DNA of 15,772 nt from JABCPE02 sp963518845 (lineage in GTDB: Bacteria; Bacteroidota; Bacteroidia; Flavobacteriales; Weeksellaceae), in contig CAUQKV010000033.1 of the NCBI GenBank assembly GCA_963518845.1, positions 1 to 15,772 of the forward strand, written 5' to 3'. Shown here one piece after another: positions 13,574 through 15,772 of this stretch (position 1 is its first letter; each line of letters opens with the position of its first letter). The position numbers and the translations under genes were made by a program. The notes beneath the pieces were generated by a model. That model had not been told where the DNA came from. It did not search any database and worked only from the letters and a program-made list of their open reading frames with translations.

Positions 13574-13577
13574 TGTA
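13505..13577 (+). ncRNA. Candidate structured RNA: long bulged hairpin with a nested stem
   Basis: The outer arms 13505-13521 and 13562-13577 pair over 16 bp (including two G-U pairs) with a single bulged C at 13517; the core is ATCAAG / CTTGAT. Inside, TTACCTT (13532-13538) and AAGGTAA (13544-13550) form a perfect 7-bp stem with a TATAC loop. The sequence CGCTTCG (13551-13557) stays unpaired between them. This is too long and regular to dismiss readily as chance, but no known RNA family is recognised. Confidence 0.45.
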
Positions 13578-13597
13578 GCATTACTCTCTATCATACA

Positions 13598-13633
13598 ACA
13601 AAAATCCCGAAGCGATAGCTTTGGGATTTTTGT
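13598..13633 (+). terminator. Strong intrinsic terminator upstream of the prfH cluster
   Basis: ACAAAAATCCCGAAGC (13598-13613) pairs with GCTTTGGGATTTTTGT (13618-13633): 16 bp with one G-U pair and a GATA tetraloop, with TTTAT following. It sits 184 bases past the lipoprotein stop and 95 bases before the next gene, which suits either the end of an independent small transcript or an attenuator. Confidence 0.85.
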
Positions 13634-13649
13634 TTATCCTTTACTTTCT

Positions 13650-13662
13650 ACAAAAATCCCAA
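13650..13662 (+). promoter_or_regulatory. Third arm competing with the terminator
   Basis: ACAAAAATCCCAA (13650-13662) is a perfect 13-base complement of the terminator's 3' arm (13621-13633) and nearly repeats its 5' arm. Pairing here would leave the terminator's 5' arm free, which in turn has a 7-base complement (CGAAGCG 13608-13614 with CGCTTCG 13551-13557). The set of four segments fits an antiterminator/terminator switch. Confidence 0.4.
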
Positions 13663-13728
13663 GTAAATTAATTAGTTATCAATGTTTAGTCATTAACAAT
13701 TGAACATTAAATTTAAAATATTAATTGA

Positions 13729-14511
13729 ATGGGAAAAACCAATCCATATATTGAAGAAGTACGCCTGCGCAGTAGTCGCACTCGCAAGCGCGTTGCTAAA
13801 ACCGATTACGAGCAATATCTTCGCCAATGCTGTGATCGCCATGCTGAACTAGAAAAGCAGAAACGAACCATGCCGCTTGTACCACTTGAAAAACCATATC
13901 AAAAGGGCTATGTACGCTTTTTTGTGGTTCGTGATGATGTAAAACGCAGTAAATTAGGAGCTTTTTTTGAGAATCTTTTGGCTAAAATCAATACTTATCA
14001 ATACGCTGATAACCGCAAATTCCAAAAGAAGAAAAAACGCAGAGGTAAGCGCATCTATCTTCCTAGAAAACAGGAATTATTATCATTTAGACAATGGGAG
14101 TGGGTGGATGCGATAGAAAAGGGCAAACTGGTAGCAGAAGAATGTAAATATTTTATGAAAGTGGAGCGTTATAATTCTGTTTGTAAGCGTTTTGAAATTT
14201 ATTATGAATTTGCTGAGCCTTGGCGTTTTATATTGAGAGTCAGACCCAATATCATTACGCATTACCGTCCAATAAACCTTGAAATAGAGCATGAATTGGC
14301 TGAACTGGATAAGGTTTTGAATGATTATAAAAACTGGGGAATTATTCAAAAAAAGGTGTTTTGTAATGGTTATACATGGAATCGTTATCAGAAAAAATGG
14401 GAAATTAAAGCAAAGTATAAACGCCCTCCTCTAAAGGAGATTACAGAATTTAGAAGCAATTCTTCTGCTTTGGAAATAGCAGAAATGTTATTAGACAGTA
14501 AATTTTATTAA
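13729..14511 (+). CDS. Unrecognised, strongly basic 260-residue protein next to prfH
   Basis: I do not recognise a domain. The protein is rich in Lys and Arg throughout, with a dense cluster at residues 97-108 (QKKKKRRGKR), an Arg-rich N-terminus (RLRSSRTRKR, 12-21), and many Tyr and Trp. It has no signal peptide or membrane helix, so a cytoplasmic nucleic-acid- or ribosome-binding protein is a reasonable inference. Two segments look related to each other in style: KYFMKVERYNSVCKRFEIYYE (140-160) and the NGYTWNRYQKKWEIKAKYKRP stretch (213-233). Five cysteines are scattered, including a CC pair at 34-35. It lies 15 bases upstream of prfH, the slot that RtcB RNA ligase usually occupies, but it has no RtcB motifs. 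The 5' end (13741-13840) is visibly richer in GC than the rest. Confidence 0.75.
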   Translation: MGKTNPYIEEVRLRSSRTRKRVAKTDYEQYLRQCCDRHAELEKQKRTMPLVPLEKPYQKGYVRFFVVRDDVKRSKLGAFFENLLAKINTYQYADNRKFQKKKKRRGKRIYLPRKQELLSFRQWEWVDAIEKGKLVAEECKYFMKVERYNSVCKRFEIYYEFAEPWRFILRVRPNIITHYRPINLEIEHELAELDKVLNDYKNWGIIQKKVFCNGYTWNRYQKKWEIKAKYKRPPLKEITEFRSNSSALEIAEMLLDSKFY

Positions 14512-14526
14512 AAAGAAAACATAAAA

Positions 14527-15216
14527 ATGGAAAAAATCATACAAATCACCGCAGGACGCGGTCCCTTAGAATGCCAGTGGGTAGTGGCGAAAGTACTCAA
14601 GACTTTCCTGCAAGAAGCTACTCAAGCAGGCATCAGCTATACCATTCTCAGCCGAGAGGAAGGCGATGCCAATCTCACGGTCAAATCCGTTACCCTGCAA
14701 CTCAAAGGCAAGGAGTTAGCGCCGTTTTTGAAAACTTGGCTCGGCACGGTGTGTTGGGTAGGTAAGAGCACTTTTCGCAAGTTTCACCAGCGCAGCAATT
14801 GGTATATAGGCGTTTTCGAGCTCGACCAATTGCAACGCCAGTCTTTCTCGGAGCGCGATGTACAGTTCCAAACCACTCGCTCGCAAGGCAATGGCGGACA
14901 GAATGTGAACAAGGTAAATTCAGCAGTGCGCGCTACCCACCTGCCTACGGGTATCAGTGTATTTGCACAGGATTCGCGTTCGCAACTGGACAATAAGAAA
15001 CTTGCCCTTGCCCGCCTCAAAGAAAAACTCGCTGAAATAGAGCTTCAGCAATTTGCCGAGCAAGCACAGAGCCATTGGAACAATCACACCCAAGTGCAGC
15101 GTGGTAACCCTGTACGCACTTTCAAAGGCAGTGATTTCAAAAGCAATTATGTAGAAGAGAGCTATAAGAAAAAACGGGCAGAAGCGAAGAGGGAAATTAG
15201 TAAATTTGTTGATTAA
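14527..15216 (+). CDS. prfH: Peptide chain release factor H
   Basis: PrfH is a class-I-like release factor lacking a normal codon-recognition domain; the family is paired in many genomes with an RtcB RNA ligase and has been reported to free nascent peptides from ribosomes with a damaged 16S decoding centre so that the ligase can repair the rRNA. The 229-residue product shows the family N-terminus (ITAGRGPLECQWVVAKVL), the RSNWYIGV segment, and the catalytic loop GNGGQNVNKVNSAVRATH with GGQ at 123-125, followed by LPTGISVFAQDSRSQLDNKKLA. It is somewhat longer than typical PrfH, with a basic C-terminal tail. Two sampled 60-base rows are 53% and 47% GC, well above most of the window, which suggests recent transfer. 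No rtcB is adjacent on the visible side. Confidence 0.93.
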   Translation: MEKIIQITAGRGPLECQWVVAKVLKTFLQEATQAGISYTILSREEGDANLTVKSVTLQLKGKELAPFLKTWLGTVCWVGKSTFRKFHQRSNWYIGVFELDQLQRQSFSERDVQFQTTRSQGNGGQNVNKVNSAVRATHLPTGISVFAQDSRSQLDNKKLALARLKEKLAEIELQQFAEQAQSHWNNHTQVQRGNPVRTFKGSDFKSNYVEESYKKKRAEAKREISKFVD

Positions 15217-15218
15217 CA

Positions 15219-15233
15219 AATGAGCCAATGAGT
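15219..15233 (+). repeat. Short repeat AATGAGCCAATGAGT, left copy
   Basis: Fourteen of its 15 bases recur at 15673-15687 (one A/G difference). It begins immediately after the prfH stop codon. Such AATGAGCC units occur as dispersed short repeats in Bacteroidota; here they bracket a single gene. Confidence 0.6.
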
Positions 15234-15274
15234 GCGACTTTTTAAGCCTTTCTGCTACTCTAAAAATAAACTTT

Positions 15275-15685
15275 ATGACTGGAAGAATGTACCAAGATAC
15301 CCATTTCAACCTTACCATACTCAATGGTTTGCCCATAGAGCAACTCAAGGTATGTGTAAATCCTGATGATGGAGGTGTTTTAATCGTCTATCTGAAAGCA
15401 GAAGAACAACCTATTTTTCATTTCTTTTTAGATGTGGGTATTGCTTTTTGTGAGTGTTGGAATGAGTATGAAGTAGATGAGGACGATGATGACTATCGCT
15501 TTGATGACCTTACGGAGGTTTGGCAACTCAAAGGCAAACACATTAGCGCTATTTTTGCCGAAGAAGTAGCCGGAAATAGTGAGATTACCTTTCTTTTAGA
15601 AGAAGGTGAAAAGCTCCGACTCTACTACAGTCCCACAGAAGATAAGAGCTATTTCATTAAGGATAATGAGACAATGAGCCGATGA
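15275..15685 (+). CDS. Acidic 136-residue protein of unknown function
   Basis: No family is recognised. The protein is strikingly acidic, with the run DEDDDD around residues 71-76 followed by FDDLTE, no signal peptide and no membrane helix. Its pattern of short hydrophobic strands (VLIVYLKAE, FHFFLDVGIAF, ISAIFAEE, ITFLLEEGEKLRLYY) suggests a compact beta-rich fold of the kind seen in immunity or chaperone-like proteins, but that is only style. A second ATG at 15287 is an alternative start. The last residues (NETMSR) are encoded by the right copy of the short repeat, so the C-terminus appears to be repeat-derived. Its opposite charge to the basic protein two genes upstream makes a direct partnership conceivable. 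Confidence 0.65.
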   Translation: MTGRMYQDTHFNLTILNGLPIEQLKVCVNPDDGGVLIVYLKAEEQPIFHFFLDVGIAFCECWNEYEVDEDDDDYRFDDLTEVWQLKGKHISAIFAEEVAGNSEITFLLEEGEKLRLYYSPTEDKSYFIKDNETMSR

Positions 15686-15687
15686 GT
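15673..15687 (+). repeat. Short repeat AATGAGCCGATGAGT, right copy
   Basis: It matches the copy at 15219-15233 in 14 of 15 positions and overlaps the end of the acidic-protein gene, supplying its last codons and stop. A further degenerate AATGATGCG follows at about 15696. Confidence 0.6.
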
Positions 15688-15738
15688 CAATTTGCTAATG
15701 ATGCGATTTGGCGAAGATGAGTAAAAACTAAAAGCAAT

Positions 15739-15772
15739 ATGATCAGAACAATTATTTTTGAAAAAGAAGAAG
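15739..15772 (+). CDS. Start of a gene cut by the window end (11 codons visible)
   Basis: An ATG at 15739 opens a frame reading MIRTIIFEKEE up to the last base, with no stop. It follows the acidic-protein gene by 53 bases on the same strand, so it may be the fourth member of the prfH cluster. Eleven residues are too few to assign a family; it does not look like the start of a typical RtcB, but I cannot exclude that. Confidence 0.35.
   Translation, partial: MIRTIIFEKEE

Larger units (their letters stand above)
13415..13728. other. 314-base intergenic region with a structured RNA and competing terminator arms
   Basis: This is the only stretch over 300 bases without a recognised gene. It holds a small dyad right after the lipoprotein stop (13413-13420 with 13425-13432, 8 bp, no clear T tract), a possible 24-codon reading frame (13499-13573), a long bulged hairpin (13505-13577), a strong terminator (13598-13633) and a third arm complementary to the terminator's 3' half (13650-13662). 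No TAnnTTTG match was found in it. The remainder, 13663-13728, is AT-rich without features. Confidence 0.7.

Noticed and set aside
13505..13577. Integron attC site
   Set aside because: The bulged palindrome is of the right size, but no RYYYAAC / GTTRRRY core pair or integrase is present.
15275..15685. Antitoxin or immunity protein call for the acidic protein
   Set aside because: Acidity and position are suggestive only; no family motif supports a named function.

Overview
The window looks like a low-GC chromosome segment from a Bacteroidota bacterium, class Flavobacteriia, most likely Weeksellaceae (Riemerella / Bergeyella / Chryseobacterium type). Three things point there: repeated TAnnTTTG -7 promoter elements, near absence of Shine-Dalgarno sites, and a type IX secretion sorting domain. 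Characteristic flavobacterial gene pairs also occur (tsaE with an alanine-dehydrogenase-like gene, pyrH-frr, PadR with a PspC protein). The genus is an inference from family resemblance, not a database match.

Layout. Bases 1-1925 are accessory: an unrecognised 194-residue protein with an internal repeat, then two tandem copies of a roughly 90% identical lipoprotein. Bases 2041-3676 carry tsaE and an alanine-dehydrogenase-family gene, converging through a shared terminator on frr and pyrH (minus strand, 3712-5001). cmk is divergent from pyrH. A small envelope-stress-like cluster follows (YtxH protein, holin-like two-helix membrane protein, a 137-residue protein; 5925-7017), then a VOC metalloenzyme and a minus-strand mini-protein that is little more than a signal peptide and a T9SS sorting domain. 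lptB and yaaA form a tight pair (8140-9640). A minus-strand cysteine-rich small lipoprotein is divergent from a PadR regulator - PspC membrane protein operon (10221-12033). A lysophospholipid-type acyltransferase and a lipoprotein, each with its own promoter motif, come next.

The right end (13415-15772) differs in character. A 314-base non-coding stretch holds a long bulged hairpin, a strong terminator and a third arm able to compete with that terminator, which is the geometry of an attenuator. It precedes a cluster of a very basic 260-residue unknown protein, peptide chain release factor H (prfH, about 50% GC in sampled rows), an acidic 136-residue unknown protein flanked by short repeats, and the first codons of another gene cut by the window end. 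PrfH normally travels with the RNA ligase RtcB in a damaged-ribosome rescue/repair system. RtcB is not next to it on the visible side, and the basic protein takes the adjacent upstream slot. This is the most promising candidate for an undescribed system here.

The housekeeping genes (tsaE, pyrH, frr, cmk, lptB, yaaA) are confident calls. The accessory lipoproteins and the genes around prfH are described from what can be seen, without an assigned function. No tRNA, rRNA, CRISPR array or transposase was found.
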